Positions 26,311 through 36,189 of a DNA stretch of 64,000 nucleotides are shown here, piece by piece. Below the pieces are notes generated by a model. It did not search any database and had not been told where the DNA came from. It saw only the letters and a list, made by a program, of their open reading frames with translations. How positions within the stretch are numbered: position 1 is the first letter of the stretch; every line of letters starts with the position of its first letter. The stretch lies in assembly GCA_963667595.2 (NCBI GenBank), contig CAXXWD010000001.1, positions 1,798,001 to 1,862,000 of the forward strand, read 5' to 3'. Both the position numbers and the translations under genes were made by a program. The DNA comes from JAHJQZ01 sp963667595. Its GTDB lineage: Bacteria > Pseudomonadota > Alphaproteobacteria > Rhizobiales > Devosiaceae.

Positions 26311-28110
26311 TTAGCCGGCCCGGCCAACGCCGCCCGGCGGCTCGATCTCGGTGCCCCGCACGAACGCCTTGACTGTCGCCAGTCGACTGCCCTGGCTTCT
26401 TGGTGTGGGCGAGATCACGTATGCGCCAACCGCTGCCGGCACGATGAACGTTTCGGCGTAGTGCACGACATAGGGGGCGAATGCGTTGTTGGGACTGGAG
26501 ATTTCGGCTTCGGTGCCTTCGACGAGATTGAGGACGTTCACCGTTCCATGCGTGTCGTGCATGACAGGCTTGGTGAACCAGTGCCGCCGCACCTCGATGA
26601 ACTCCAGGTGATGAAGCCCGGTGCGTTCTTCTTCCCAGCCGTCACCCGAAGCGATCTTCTCGACACGATCGACGAGCTGGTCGCGTGCGAATATGGTGTC
26701 GCGCTGCCACTGGATGACGGCCGCGCCATGATCGATGTGAACAGGTCGCGGCAGACCGTCGAGACCGAGCCGCCCCCAATCCCATAGCTTGAAGGTAAAG
26801 ATGTAGGGGGTTGCCGAGATTTCGAGCACCATCGTGCCGGCACCCGAGCAATGTACGGTTCCGGCTGGAATCAGGAAATGATCGTGCTTTTTCGCCGGAA
26901 ACTGATTGACGTATTTTTCGGCCGGAAAAGCTTCGGCGCCGGTTTCGGCAACGCGCAGAGCCTCGATCATCTCCCGGGGCTCAATGCCTTCCTTAACGCC
27001 CAGATAAACCGAGGAGTCGGGTGAGGCATCAAGGATGTAGTAGCTTTCGTCCTGCGTGTAATGCATGCCGAAATTGTTCTGGATGTAACTGGTGAGCGGA
27101 TGCACCTGAAGTGACAGATTTCCGCCGCCCATCGTATCGAGCAGATCGAAGCGGATCGGGAATTCGGCACCGAATCGCGCATGGGTCCGGTCGCCGAGCA
27201 GCTCTACTGGATGCCGGAAAACCAGATCGATCGAGGGGATTTCGATCGTCTCGTCGCCAAATCCGAGAAGCAGGCTGTTTTCCTCGGGCACGCAGTCGAA
27301 GCACCAGGCGTAGTTCTTTGCGCTGGGGTCGAGACCGCAGGTTGCCTTCATCCATTGCCCGCCCCAAACGCCGGGATCGAAGAACGGCAGGAGACGGATG
27401 GGGCGCTGACTGGCGGTTTTCAGGCCAGCGCGAAAGGCATCGCCGGTGATCAGCTTCACTCTGCCGGCATCGGTGGTGTCGAGCAGGAAATCGATGCGGT
27501 CGAACAAGGTCTGCTTGTGCCGGTCGGCGACGCGCCATTCGACGAAAAAACCCCGTTTGTACTTGCGCAGGATGTCCTCGCTGCCATTGGAACAGCGCCA
27601 GTTGGGCAATCCCTTGCGCATGCGCTGCTGCAGTTCCCAACGCGGCATGTCGGCAAGCACGGTGACATCGGCTTCCGGCGCGGCCAGCGTAGCGCCCAGG
27701 CCGACCACGACGGTGGGGCGTTTGCGTGCCGCCAGCTGCGCCCGCAGGCGCTCAAGCCTTTCGGAATCATAAAATTCGGAAAGATGGAATGGCGCCAGTA
27801 CACCGAACACACGATCATCGGTCAGCCAGCGCTGCATCATCGCCGTCAGTGCGGGTTCCTCGAGGGCCGCTTCCTGTTCGATATCGACAATGTCGAACTG
27901 CGGGAGCTGACCTGCAATGTCTCGCTTGAGCGCATCGAGATCGACGCCCGGATAGCAGTCGATGGCCACGAGCGGGGTTTCGTTCCGGGAGAGCGCCGAT
28001 TGGCCGATTCGGTCGAAAACCTGCTCTCCACCGACAAGGCAGGAATGACCGGGAACGTCGACGCGCGGGAAGCGATCGAAATTGCTGTTGGTGGGCGTGG
28101 ATGTCGTCAT
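26311..28110 (-). CDS. Large class I mannose-6-phosphate isomerase family protein
   Basis: A 599-residue protein. The carboxyl two thirds are a type I phosphomannose isomerase-like cupin: a metal-site stretch NLSLQVHPLTSYIQ, FLIPAGTVHCSGAGTMVLEIS, and further cupin repeats. The first 230 residues form an extra nucleotide-kinase-like region (VAIDCYPGVDLDAL, TVVVGLGATLAAPEADV) that lacks a Walker A motif. This long form is seen in a subset of bacteria. It would interconvert mannose-6-phosphate and fructose-6-phosphate or a related pair. The stop-start overlap with the ROK kinase gene (28107-28110) shows coupling. Confidence 0.82.
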   Translation of the reverse strand: MTTSTPTNSNFDRFPRVDVPGHSCLVGGEQVFDRIGQSALSRNETPLVAIDCYPGVDLDALKRDIAGQLPQFDIVDIEQEAALEEPALTAMMQRWLTDDRVFGVLAPFHLSEFYDSERLERLRAQLAARKRPTVVVGLGATLAAPEADVTVLADMPRWELQQRMRKGLPNWRCSNGSEDILRKYKRGFFVEWRVADRHKQTLFDRIDFLLDTTDAGRVKLITGDAFRAGLKTASQRPIRLLPFFDPGVWGGQWMKATCGLDPSAKNYAWCFDCVPEENSLLLGFGDETIEIPSIDLVFRHPVELLGDRTHARFGAEFPIRFDLLDTMGGGNLSLQVHPLTSYIQNNFGMHYTQDESYYILDASPDSSVYLGVKEGIEPREMIEALRVAETGAEAFPAEKYVNQFPAKKHDHFLIPAGTVHCSGAGTMVLEISATPYIFTFKLWDWGRLGLDGLPRPVHIDHGAAVIQWQRDTIFARDQLVDRVEKIASGDGWEEERTGLHHLEFIEVRRHWFTKPVMHDTHGTVNVLNLVEGTEAEISSPNNAFAPYVVHYAETFIVPAAVGAYVISPTPRSQGSRLATVKAFVRGTEIEPPGGVGRAG

Positions 28111-29060
28111 TGCTGGCGTGCTTTGTCTTCGGTGTGGTTGATTTGGTAGTCCAGCCCCATCAGCACCGAGAGGTTACTGTTGGCGGCGATGCGAAAGTCA
28201 GGCAGGCCGGAAGGCACCCACGCGTTGGCGGCGACGTGATCGCGAAGCGGAGCGAGGATGAGATCGTGGGCCTTCATCAGACCGCCGCTGAGAACGACGA
28301 CTTCAGGGTCGTAGGCGTGGATAAGGTTGATGACGCCTGTCGCCCAGCACTGGACAAGCCGCACGAAAACATCGGTGGCGACCTGGTCGTGGGCGCGATA
28401 GGCCTCGGCAATGGCCTTGAAATCCAATACTTCCGCCCGGCTGAGCACGGATCCGGCAAAGTCGGGATGGTTCCTTACGATGGTCGGCATGTTCCACGAG
28501 CCAGCTTCGGCCTCGACGCAACCGCGATTGCCGCAGGTACAGCGATAGCCATTGGTCTCGATGGTGAGGTGGCCCCCGAGAATGCCCGCCTGCTGGTGCG
28601 CCCCGCGCAGCAGGCGACCATCGATCATCGCGGCTGTGCCGACGCCGGTGCCAAGGATCATGATCACTGCGTTGCTTGCGCCCCTTGCGACGCCGTATCC
28701 GACCTCGCCGCAAAGCGCCATGCGGGCATCATTGTCGATCACGATCGGCAGGCCGAACGTTGCTTGCCCCCAGGCGCCAAGATCGACGCCGACCATGTAG
28801 TCATACTTGCCGTTGATCGACAGCGGGACCTTGGCATCCGTGTCGACAATGCCCGGAACCGACAGGCCAACGCCGCCAAGATCGTCTTGAGACAGTCCGT
28901 TTTCCGAGCACAGGTCGAGGGCGAGTTTCGCCACCTTGTCGAGATCGTCGGCATTGGAGTGATTGTCGACCGTGCTGCGCGCGATGACGTTCCCGTCCCG
29001 CATGATCGCAAGCTTGATAATGGTGCCACCGAAATCCATGACCAGATTGGGCTTACTCAT
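28107..29060 (-). CDS. ROK family sugar kinase
   Basis: A 317-residue kinase. It has the ATP motif VMDFGGTIIKLA at the start, LGTGVGTAAMIDG, the ROK zinc motif CTCGNRGCVEAEAG and VVVLSGGL. Such enzymes phosphorylate hexoses such as fructose, mannose, glucose or allose. The ATG at 29058-29060 begins MSKPNLV; the frame is open further upstream without family resemblance. The gene follows the ABC ATPase after 172 bases and overlaps the next isomerase gene. It would phosphorylate the sugar imported by the transporter. Confidence 0.87.
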   Translation of the reverse strand: MSKPNLVMDFGGTIIKLAIMRDGNVIARSTVDNHSNADDLDKVAKLALDLCSENGLSQDDLGGVGLSVPGIVDTDAKVPLSINGKYDYMVGVDLGAWGQATFGLPIVIDNDARMALCGEVGYGVARGASNAVIMILGTGVGTAAMIDGRLLRGAHQQAGILGGHLTIETNGYRCTCGNRGCVEAEAGSWNMPTIVRNHPDFAGSVLSRAEVLDFKAIAEAYRAHDQVATDVFVRLVQCWATGVINLIHAYDPEVVVLSGGLMKAHDLILAPLRDHVAANAWVPSGLPDFRIAANSNLSVLMGLDYQINHTEDKARQQ

Positions 29061-29232
29061 CTGTCGGCCTTCTCTTGCGCAGCGCGAAAGCCGCACACTC
29101 GCGCGCCCTGACCTGCGGGAGGAACGCCAGGATTCGAGCGAGGTGCGGCATCGCTTGCGCACATCGACGGGACCCGCCACAGGTTTGCGGCGTGTCCCTT
29201 GTTGTGTGCGGATGACTGAAGTCCAGGCGACA

Positions 29233-29964
29233 TCACAGATAGCTCTGCACTTCTTCGATGTCGGTTTCTGCGGCCGGTCGGTCGAAGACGATCTCGCCGC
29301 GCGCCATGGCCACGACCCGGTCACAGGACTGGAAAACGTGATGCATGTTATGGCTGATGAAGATGCCCGTCAGGCCCTGGGTCTTCAGGTTCCTGACGAA
29401 ATCGAGCACCTTGTTGGTTTCCTTGACCGACAGATGGTTGGTCGGCTCGTCAAGGATCAGAACGCGCGACTTGAAGTGCATGGCGCGGGCAATGGCAACG
29501 CCCTGACGCTGCCCGCCCGAGAGCTCGCCGACCAGAGCCTCCGGAGAGCGCAGGTGCAGATCGACGTCGGAGATGGCGCGTATGCTGTCTTCCCGCATCC
29601 GCTTCTGGTCGAGAATGCCGAGACCGCCGATGGAGAAACGCAGCGGTTCGCGGCCGATGAACAGGTTGCGGGCGATCGACATGGTCGGCACCACCGAATT
29701 GTACTGGTGGATCGTTTCGATGCCGATCTGCTTGGCGTCTTTGGGCGTGCGGATGGAGACCGGTTCGCCGTCAAACAGAACCTGGCCGGCATCGGGGCCG
29801 TGCACGCCGGCGAGGATGTTGATCAGTGTCGACTTGCCGGCGCCGTTGTCGCCGACCAGCCCGACGACTTCGCCGGGTTGGATGTCGAGGTCGACATTCT
29901 TGAGGGCATGAACACCCGAATACCACTTCGACAGGCTACGGCAGGAGATGATGGGAGTGGTCAT
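29233..29964 (-). CDS. Sugar ABC transporter ATP-binding protein, single domain (FrcA-like)
   Basis: A 243-residue ATPase with Walker A GDNGAGKST, signature LSGGQRQGVAIARA, Walker B VLILDEPTNHLS and switch histidine ISHN. Most ribose-class importers have a fused double ATPase. A single-domain protein with one permease matches the FrcBCA fructose/mannose/ribose transporter of rhizobia. Its ATG overlaps the permease stop (ATGA). It powers the transporter encoded at 29961-31985. Confidence 0.88.
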   Translation of the reverse strand: MTTPIISCRSLSKWYSGVHALKNVDLDIQPGEVVGLVGDNGAGKSTLINILAGVHGPDAGQVLFDGEPVSIRTPKDAKQIGIETIHQYNSVVPTMSIARNLFIGREPLRFSIGGLGILDQKRMREDSIRAISDVDLHLRSPEALVGELSGGQRQGVAIARAMHFKSRVLILDEPTNHLSVKETNKVLDFVRNLKTQGLTGIFISHNMHHVFQSCDRVVAMARGEIVFDRPAAETDIEEVQSYL

Positions 29965-30944
29965 TTCTCGTCCTCCACCCTGATGCGTCGTCCTGTTTGG
30001 CGCATCCACGCATTGACGATAACGGCGAGAATGGTGAGCGCGCCGACGGCGAACTTGAACCAGTTGGCATCGACTCGTGTGAGCACCATGCCATTATCGA
30101 TGACGCGGATGAGCAGTGCGCCGACGATACCGCCGAGCACGGTGCCGATGCCGCCGGTCAGGGCGGTGCCGCCGATGACAGCAGCCGCCACGGCCTGAAG
30201 TTCCATGCCGTCGCCGGCCGAAGGCAGCGGCGAACCGAGCCGCAGCGTCTGGATGAGGCCGGCAAAGCCAGCAAGCACCGAACAGAGCATGAAGCTGAAC
30301 AGTTTGACATTCCGCGTCGGCACGCCGAGCGAGCGCGAGGCTTCGGCAAAGCCACCCGTGGCACGAATCCAGTTGCCGAGATTGGTGTAGGACAGCATGG
30401 CCGCGCCGGCGAAGGCGATGAGAAGGAACCACAGGAACGACATGCGAAACAGGCCATAGGGGCCGACAAAGGCCGTGAACAGCCAGAACGGCACGTCCAT
30501 GGGCAGCGGTGGCGGAAAGCCGCCCGACAACACGATCGTCAGCGATCGCGCCACGTACATCATGCCCAAAGTGGTGATGAAACTTGGAATCTGGAATTTC
30601 AGCGTAAGGATCCCATTGGCGAAGCCGACCGCCGCGGCGAGAGCCAGACCGCCGAGCACGGCCAGGGTGAAAGGCCAGCCGCCCCCCATCAAAAGCGCGA
30701 TCGACATCGGCGTCAGGGCGAAGACAGATCCGACCGAGAGGTCAAATTCGCCGCCGATCATGAGGATGGTGACGCCGATGGCCACCAGTGCCGTCTCGGG
30801 AAGAATGCCCAGCACGCCGCGCAAGTTTTCCGTCGATAGGAAGATCCCGCCGGAGCGGGACTGGAAAATGATCGTCAACACGATCAGGAGCAGTATTCCT
30901 GCAAACTCGGGTTTTTGCAGATATTTCTTGAGGAGGCTTTTCAT
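29961..30944 (-). CDS. Sugar ABC transporter permease (FrcC/RbsC-like)
   Basis: A 327-residue inner-membrane protein with eight to ten hydrophobic segments. It has the family pattern IGGEFDLSVGSVFAL near residues 64-78 and AVIGGTALTGGIGTVLGGIVGALLI near the carboxyl end. The ATG at 30942-30944 is preceded by a GC-rich leader. It follows the binding protein gene after a perfect hairpin and overlaps the ATPase gene. Confidence 0.88.
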   Translation of the reverse strand: MKSLLKKYLQKPEFAGILLLIVLTIIFQSRSGGIFLSTENLRGVLGILPETALVAIGVTILMIGGEFDLSVGSVFALTPMSIALLMGGGWPFTLAVLGGLALAAAVGFANGILTLKFQIPSFITTLGMMYVARSLTIVLSGGFPPPLPMDVPFWLFTAFVGPYGLFRMSFLWFLLIAFAGAAMLSYTNLGNWIRATGGFAEASRSLGVPTRNVKLFSFMLCSVLAGFAGLIQTLRLGSPLPSAGDGMELQAVAAAVIGGTALTGGIGTVLGGIVGALLIRVIDNGMVLTRVDANWFKFAVGALTILAVIVNAWMRQTGRRIRVEDEK

Positions 30945-30975
30945 GTTTGCCGGCCCTTGCTGCAGAACTTGAAGA

Positions 30976-31002
30976 TGGCCGGCCATGAAACATGGCCGGC
31001 CA
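30976..31002. other. Intercistronic hairpin between binding protein and permease genes
   Basis: A perfect 11-bp stem TGGCCGGCCAT/ATGGCCGGCCA with a five-base loop and no U tract. Such hairpins after binding protein genes stabilise the upstream message or partly stop transcription, so that the binding protein is made in excess. Confidence 0.7.
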
Positions 31003-31010
31003 GTAAAGGT

Positions 31011-31985
31011 TCAGCGAATGCCCTTCAAAGACAGTTCCATGATCTGCTCGGCATCTTCCTGGGTGACGATGCCCTTGCCGGTATTGATGTCGGCCGTGGA
31101 CAACCCGAACGCGTGGTTGAGATAAACCTCCATGACCGGCATGAAGCCCTGCATATAGGGCTGCTGGTCGACGACGGCCGTAACGTAGCCGGCCTGCACC
31201 TGCGTCAGCACATCGGGGACGACGTCGAAGCCGCCAAGGAGATATTTGCCCGGTTCGATGCCACGGTCCTTGAGGACGCGGCCGAGGCCGGCGACCCAAT
31301 AGCCGGTGTCGTAATACGCGGTCGTGTCGGGATTGGCGTTGAGATAGGCGCCGACGCGATCGGCGACGATGGCGATATCCGTGCCCGAATCCGTTTTTTC
31401 GAAGGTCACGTCGCGGTCGGGATTGGCGGCCTTGAAGTCCTCAAGGAACTTGACGACGCCGGCGGCGCGCTGTTCGGACCAGCTTTGACCGGGAGCGGAA
31501 ACGCCAACGAGTGCCTTGATCGGGCCTTCTTCGGGGAACCTGTCGCCAAGGGCCTTGCCGAGGGCCTCACCGGCGGCAATGAAACCCTGACCGACGAAGG
31601 CGTGCGGCGCGGCATCCTGGCTCTCCGGCGCATCGACGTTGACGGCGATGACGAGGACGCCCTTGGCCTGCGCGTCGGCGAGAACCTGATTGTAGGCATT
31701 GCCGTCGACAATGGTGGTCAAAAGCGCGGTGGGATTGGACGCCACGGCCGCTTGCATGTTGGCGACCTGCTGCTCGATCGATCCTTCGTTTTGAACGAAG
31801 ACCATCTGGCACTGCGCATCGATCTTCTCGCAGGCGTCCTCATAGCCCTTCTTCACGGCCTGCCAGAAGGTGTTGGCGGCCGAAGAGTGATGCGTGAAGA
31901 CAATCGAGATGCCGGAGTCGGCATATGCCGGTCCGCTTCCGGCCATGATGGCAACCGTAGCTGCCGCTAAAAGAAGTTTCTTCAT
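31011..31985 (-). CDS. Sugar ABC transporter substrate-binding protein (FrcB/RbsB-like)
   Basis: A 324-residue periplasmic protein with a Sec signal (MKKLLLAAATVAIMAGSGPAYA, cleavage after AYA). The type I periplasmic fold is visible in GISIVFTHHSSAANTFWQAV, VANMQAAVASNPTALLTTI and GYVTAVVDQQPYMQGF. It follows the isomerase gene in the same direction and leads the transporter genes. A hexose or related polyol is the probable ligand, given the kinase and three isomerases of the operon. Confidence 0.87.
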   Translation of the reverse strand: MKKLLLAAATVAIMAGSGPAYADSGISIVFTHHSSAANTFWQAVKKGYEDACEKIDAQCQMVFVQNEGSIEQQVANMQAAVASNPTALLTTIVDGNAYNQVLADAQAKGVLVIAVNVDAPESQDAAPHAFVGQGFIAAGEALGKALGDRFPEEGPIKALVGVSAPGQSWSEQRAAGVVKFLEDFKAANPDRDVTFEKTDSGTDIAIVADRVGAYLNANPDTTAYYDTGYWVAGLGRVLKDRGIEPGKYLLGGFDVVPDVLTQVQAGYVTAVVDQQPYMQGFMPVMEVYLNHAFGLSTADINTGKGIVTQEDAEQIMELSLKGIR

Positions 31986-32142
31986 TGTATCCTCCCTGGG
32001 ATCGTGAGTTTTGCTTTGCGCAGTCAGGAGCGTTTCGTTCCGCTCATCATCGAGGTCTCCCCGCTATCGCGGGCGAGATCATCTTTTCGAACTGGATCTT
32101 GTTGTCCGTCTGTGTGCCCTGCTTGCCTGTTATTGGTTTTGT

Positions 32143-32721
32143 TCAGCGCGCAACGAGCACCGGTTCGCCGTGTTCACCGCGCACCACGCGGCAGTTGAAG
32201 CCGTGAGCCTCGAGCGATGAGTAGTCGTGTCCGGCATCGAGCGGCCAGCAGGCGCCGACCGCCAATTCCTCTTCTCCGACATTGACCAATCGATGTGCAA
32301 TGTGACCAAAAATGTGGTGCAACGAGCCGGGGAAGACCGCTTCCGCCCAGCACTCGCCCGCATCGTTTTGCAACACCAGCGCCCCCTTGCCGCGAATGCC
32401 CCAATAGATCTCGGGTCTTTCGCGAATGGCGTGCAGGTGGCCTTTGGTCATGAAGTATTCGCCGCCGACATTGCCTGGCTGGATGAAGCTTGTGCCGAAT
32501 TGCAGTACATTCGGTGTGCCTTCCGGCGCCGGCTGCCAGACTTCGGTTCTGTAGATGATGCTATCGAGATCCAGTCCGGACAGCGCCGCCTGGTCAGCAA
32601 AAAGTGTGCTGACGTCTCCCAGCCGACGCTGTGATGTCACACGTTCGCCAGCGGCATTCGGATTGCTTGTTCGGATGTTACCATTTGTAACATCTACAGT
32701 GCAGAAGGGGATTTGGAACAT
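32143..32721 (-). CDS. Archaeal-type cupin glucose-6-phosphate isomerase
   Basis: A 192-residue single-cupin protein. The stretch FGTSFIQPGNVGGEY then MTKGHLHAIRERPEIYWGIRGKG gives metal ligands H95, H97 and E104, with H143 in GHIAHRLVN. Their spacing (2, 7 and 39 residues) is that of the Pyrococcus-type cupin phosphoglucose isomerase. It interconverts glucose-6-phosphate and fructose-6-phosphate. I chose the ATG at 32719-32721. It is the first gene of the leftward sugar operon, and an inverted repeat resembling an operator lies within its first codons. Rhizobia usually also have a conventional Pgi, so this copy is pathway-specific. Confidence 0.87.
   Translation of the reverse strand: MFQIPFCTVDVTNGNIRTSNPNAAGERVTSQRRLGDVSTLFADQAALSGLDLDSIIYRTEVWQPAPEGTPNVLQFGTSFIQPGNVGGEYFMTKGHLHAIRERPEIYWGIRGKGALVLQNDAGECWAEAVFPGSLHHIFGHIAHRLVNVGEEELAVGACWPLDAGHDYSSLEAHGFNCRVVRGEHGEPVLVAR
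32675..32693. promoter_or_regulatory. Operator-like inverted repeat inside the isomerase coding start
   Basis: A perfect repeat ATGTTAC-N5-GTAACAT lies about codons 10-16 of the cupin isomerase gene. Its arms are the same as those of the site at 32799-32823, so both probably bind the divergent DeoR regulator. A pair of sites about 130 bases apart would allow looping repression. Confidence 0.55.
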
Positions 32722-32798
32722 CTCGTCTGCCGTTTGTTCCTTTGACTTATTTCTCTGATAACGATAGACGTTCTTCAGAAAACCTTCTACCCGTATTG

Positions 32799-32823
32799 TG
32801 TTACAGGTTGCTCGATTGTAACA
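32799..32823. promoter_or_regulatory. Operator-like inverted repeat between isomerase and deoR genes
   Basis: TGTTACA and TGTAACA form an inverted repeat with an 11-base spacer, in the 126-base divergent promoter region. With the intragenic copy at 32675 it forms a likely DeoR operator pair controlling both directions. Confidence 0.55.
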
Positions 32824-32847
32824 TAATGCTGATACAAAGAAGAAAAT

Positions 32848-33618
32848 ATGAAACAAAGCGAACGTCATAGCAGGATCTTGGAACTGGTGTCGGAGCGCGG
32901 ATCCATCACCACACAGCAGTTGGCGACGACGCTTGACGTAACCCGAATGACCATCAATCGCGACTTGCGCGAACTGCACGAGCAGAAACGTCTGCGACGT
33001 GTCCGTGGCGGGGCGATCACTGCCGATTTCAGGAGTTTCGATCCCGGATTGAGCGTCAAGGCCGTGATCAATGCCGGCGCCAAATCGCAGATTGCGCGCG
33101 TGGCGGTCGACCGGTTTGTCGGTGAGAGCACCAGCATCATCGTCGAATCGGGCTCGACGGCTGCGGCGCTCCTCGACTTCGTTGTCGACAAGCCGAGTTG
33201 TCGCATTTTCATGAACTGCGTCGGTGCTTTGACGAAAGCTCAGACGCTCGGCCTTCAGACCGGGCAGGTCTTCACCATTCCTGGTGTTCTTAAAGTGAAC
33301 ACTTTGACTTTCGTCGGTCCGGAAGCGGCCGAGTACGTCGCTCGCCTCAATCTCGATATATGCTTCATAAGCGCCACCGGGCTATCAATGGCGGGGGAAC
33401 TGCTTGACCCGGATCCGATGGAAATCGCCGTTAAGCGTGCCATGGTCGAGGCCGCAAAGAAAACGGTCTTGCTTCTCGACAAATCCAAGTTCGGCAAGAC
33501 CTCGCTATTTCCGGTCGTGCCGCTCAACCTGATTTCAGCCTGCGTCACGGACGAGGAGCCTGCCGAGCCGTTTACGCGCATTCTCGAACGCTTTGATGTT
33601 CAGACAATCGTTGCGTGA
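32848..33618 (+). CDS. DeoR family transcriptional regulator of the sugar operon
   Basis: A 256-residue protein with a helix-turn-helix at residues 5-57 (TTQQLATTLDVTRMTINRDLRELHEQKRLRRVRGGA) and the DeoR sensor domain (SGSTAAALLDF near 99, LLLDKSKFGKTSLF near 208). It is divergent from the hexose operon and likely represses it until a sugar phosphate binds. The TGTTACA-type repeats in the shared region are the natural operators. It ends next to a mobile-element relic. Confidence 0.9.
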   Translation: MKQSERHSRILELVSERGSITTQQLATTLDVTRMTINRDLRELHEQKRLRRVRGGAITADFRSFDPGLSVKAVINAGAKSQIARVAVDRFVGESTSIIVESGSTAAALLDFVVDKPSCRIFMNCVGALTKAQTLGLQTGQVFTIPGVLKVNTLTFVGPEAAEYVARLNLDICFISATGLSMAGELLDPDPMEIAVKRAMVEAAKKTVLLLDKSKFGKTSLFPVVPLNLISACVTDEEPAEPFTRILERFDVQTIVA

Positions 33619-33655
33619 AAGAGCGAGGCCGCGTCTGAACCAATATAGGTTGTCA

Positions 33656-33814
33656 GGTGGCCGACGTATCGAAGGCATGACGGAGATTTCCAAAGCAACC
33701 GGCCTTACCCGCGCCAGCCTCTACAAGGCCCTCTCCGACAACGGCAACCCTGAGTTTGCAACGGTGCTCAAGGTCATCCATGCGCTTGGCTTCAAGCTGA
33801 CCATCGCGGCGTAG
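33656..33814 (+). pseudogene. Truncated addiction-module antidote (HigA-like) relic
   Basis: The frame carries the carboxyl half of a small antitoxin: GMTEISKATGLTRASLYKAL then NPEFATVLKVIHALGFKLTIAA, the usual helix-turn-helix end of the COG3636 antidote family. The normal amino-terminal half is replaced by unrelated sequence, and no toxin gene precedes it. It is probably inactive, a remnant of a toxin-antitoxin pair on the mobile DNA whose integrase relic follows. Confidence 0.6.
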
Positions 33815-33854
33815 CGCATAAGCTCTGGGCGCGATCACGCTGCCATCGTCACAC

Positions 33855-34620
33855 TCACGCCCGCCTTGGCAATTCGACGACTTTTGCTTCTTCCGCCGTC
33901 ATATGGCGGTGAACCTCACCAGCAATCTTGTTTGCCGCCGCGACCAGAACGGAAGCCAGCCGGTGCGTGTAGCGGGACGTGATGCCCGCGCCGGCGTGCC
34001 CGAGGCAGGCGCCGATGGTCGAATCCGTATAGCCGAGATCAGCGGCGACCGAAGCAAACGAGTAGTGCAGCATAGGGGCAGTGACGCCCTCAAGTCCGGC
34101 GCGGACCATCACGCGGTCAATGGCCGTATCCAGGGCCCCGTAAGGCTTTGCCGGGTCCCTGATGCCCGGGAATACGAATCCCCGTTCCCCGTTCCCCGTG
34201 CTCCGGAAGGCTCGTTAGTACGTCCTTTGCGGCACTTCCGAGTGGTCGAATTGAGGCCCCCGTTTTGGTGTCGCCAAGGTGAAGGCATGAACCCTTAAGA
34301 TCGATTTCCTCCTACCGTAGCCGGGCACTCTCGCTCTTGCGGCAGCCGGTGAGGGGCCAATAGGCGGATTCCCGCAACAGCCTGCCATGGCTCGGTTTCG
34401 GCATTCGCCAGCGCCTTGCCGAGCGTGCGGTACTCATCGGCTATCAGGCGACAGGTCGCGCCTGTTGTCGGCCGGGCGATCGACACCATGCACGGGATTG
34501 GAAGCAATGGCGCCCAACTTCATTGCCTCTCTCCGTAGCTGTTGCGGAACATGACGGTCGAGCGGCCCGATCAGGGCCACTTTACAGCTGTGATGGCATA
34601 TGTTATCGTTAACAGAAATG
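33855..34620 (-). pseudogene. Tyrosine recombinase (integrase) pseudogene, frameshifted
   Basis: Reading leftward, pieces of an integrase appear in successive frames: LRREAMKLGAIASNPVHGV (about 34,520), EYRTLGKALANAETEPWQ then GIRLLAP (about 34,420), GDTKTGASIRPLGSAAKDVL (about 34,250), then RAGLEGVTAPMLHYSFASVA and HRLASVLVAAANKIAGEV (34,112-33,855). The catalytic box LRHxF is altered to LHYSF, and at least two frameshifts interrupt it. One coincides with a three-copy 7-bp repeat near 34,181-34,200 (units of CCCCGTT), a likely slippage event. The end at 33,855 is intact-looking, so it is a clear relic of an integrated element. Confidence 0.75.
34601..34614. promoter_or_regulatory. LacI-type operator candidate before the sugar ABC operon
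   Basis: TGTTATCGTTAACA is nearly a full palindrome, with arms TGTTA/TAACA around a central CG-type core. It lies 40 bases before the ATPase start. Its complement TGTTAACGATAACA matches 13 of 14 bases of the site at 40483-40496 beside the lacI gene, which suggests both are targets of that regulator. Confidence 0.55.
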
Positions 34621-34653
34621 GAGCGCCAAAGGCGTCGAACTGAGGGGGAACGC

Positions 34654-36181
<1,528 letters not shown>

Positions 36182-36189
<8 letters not shown>

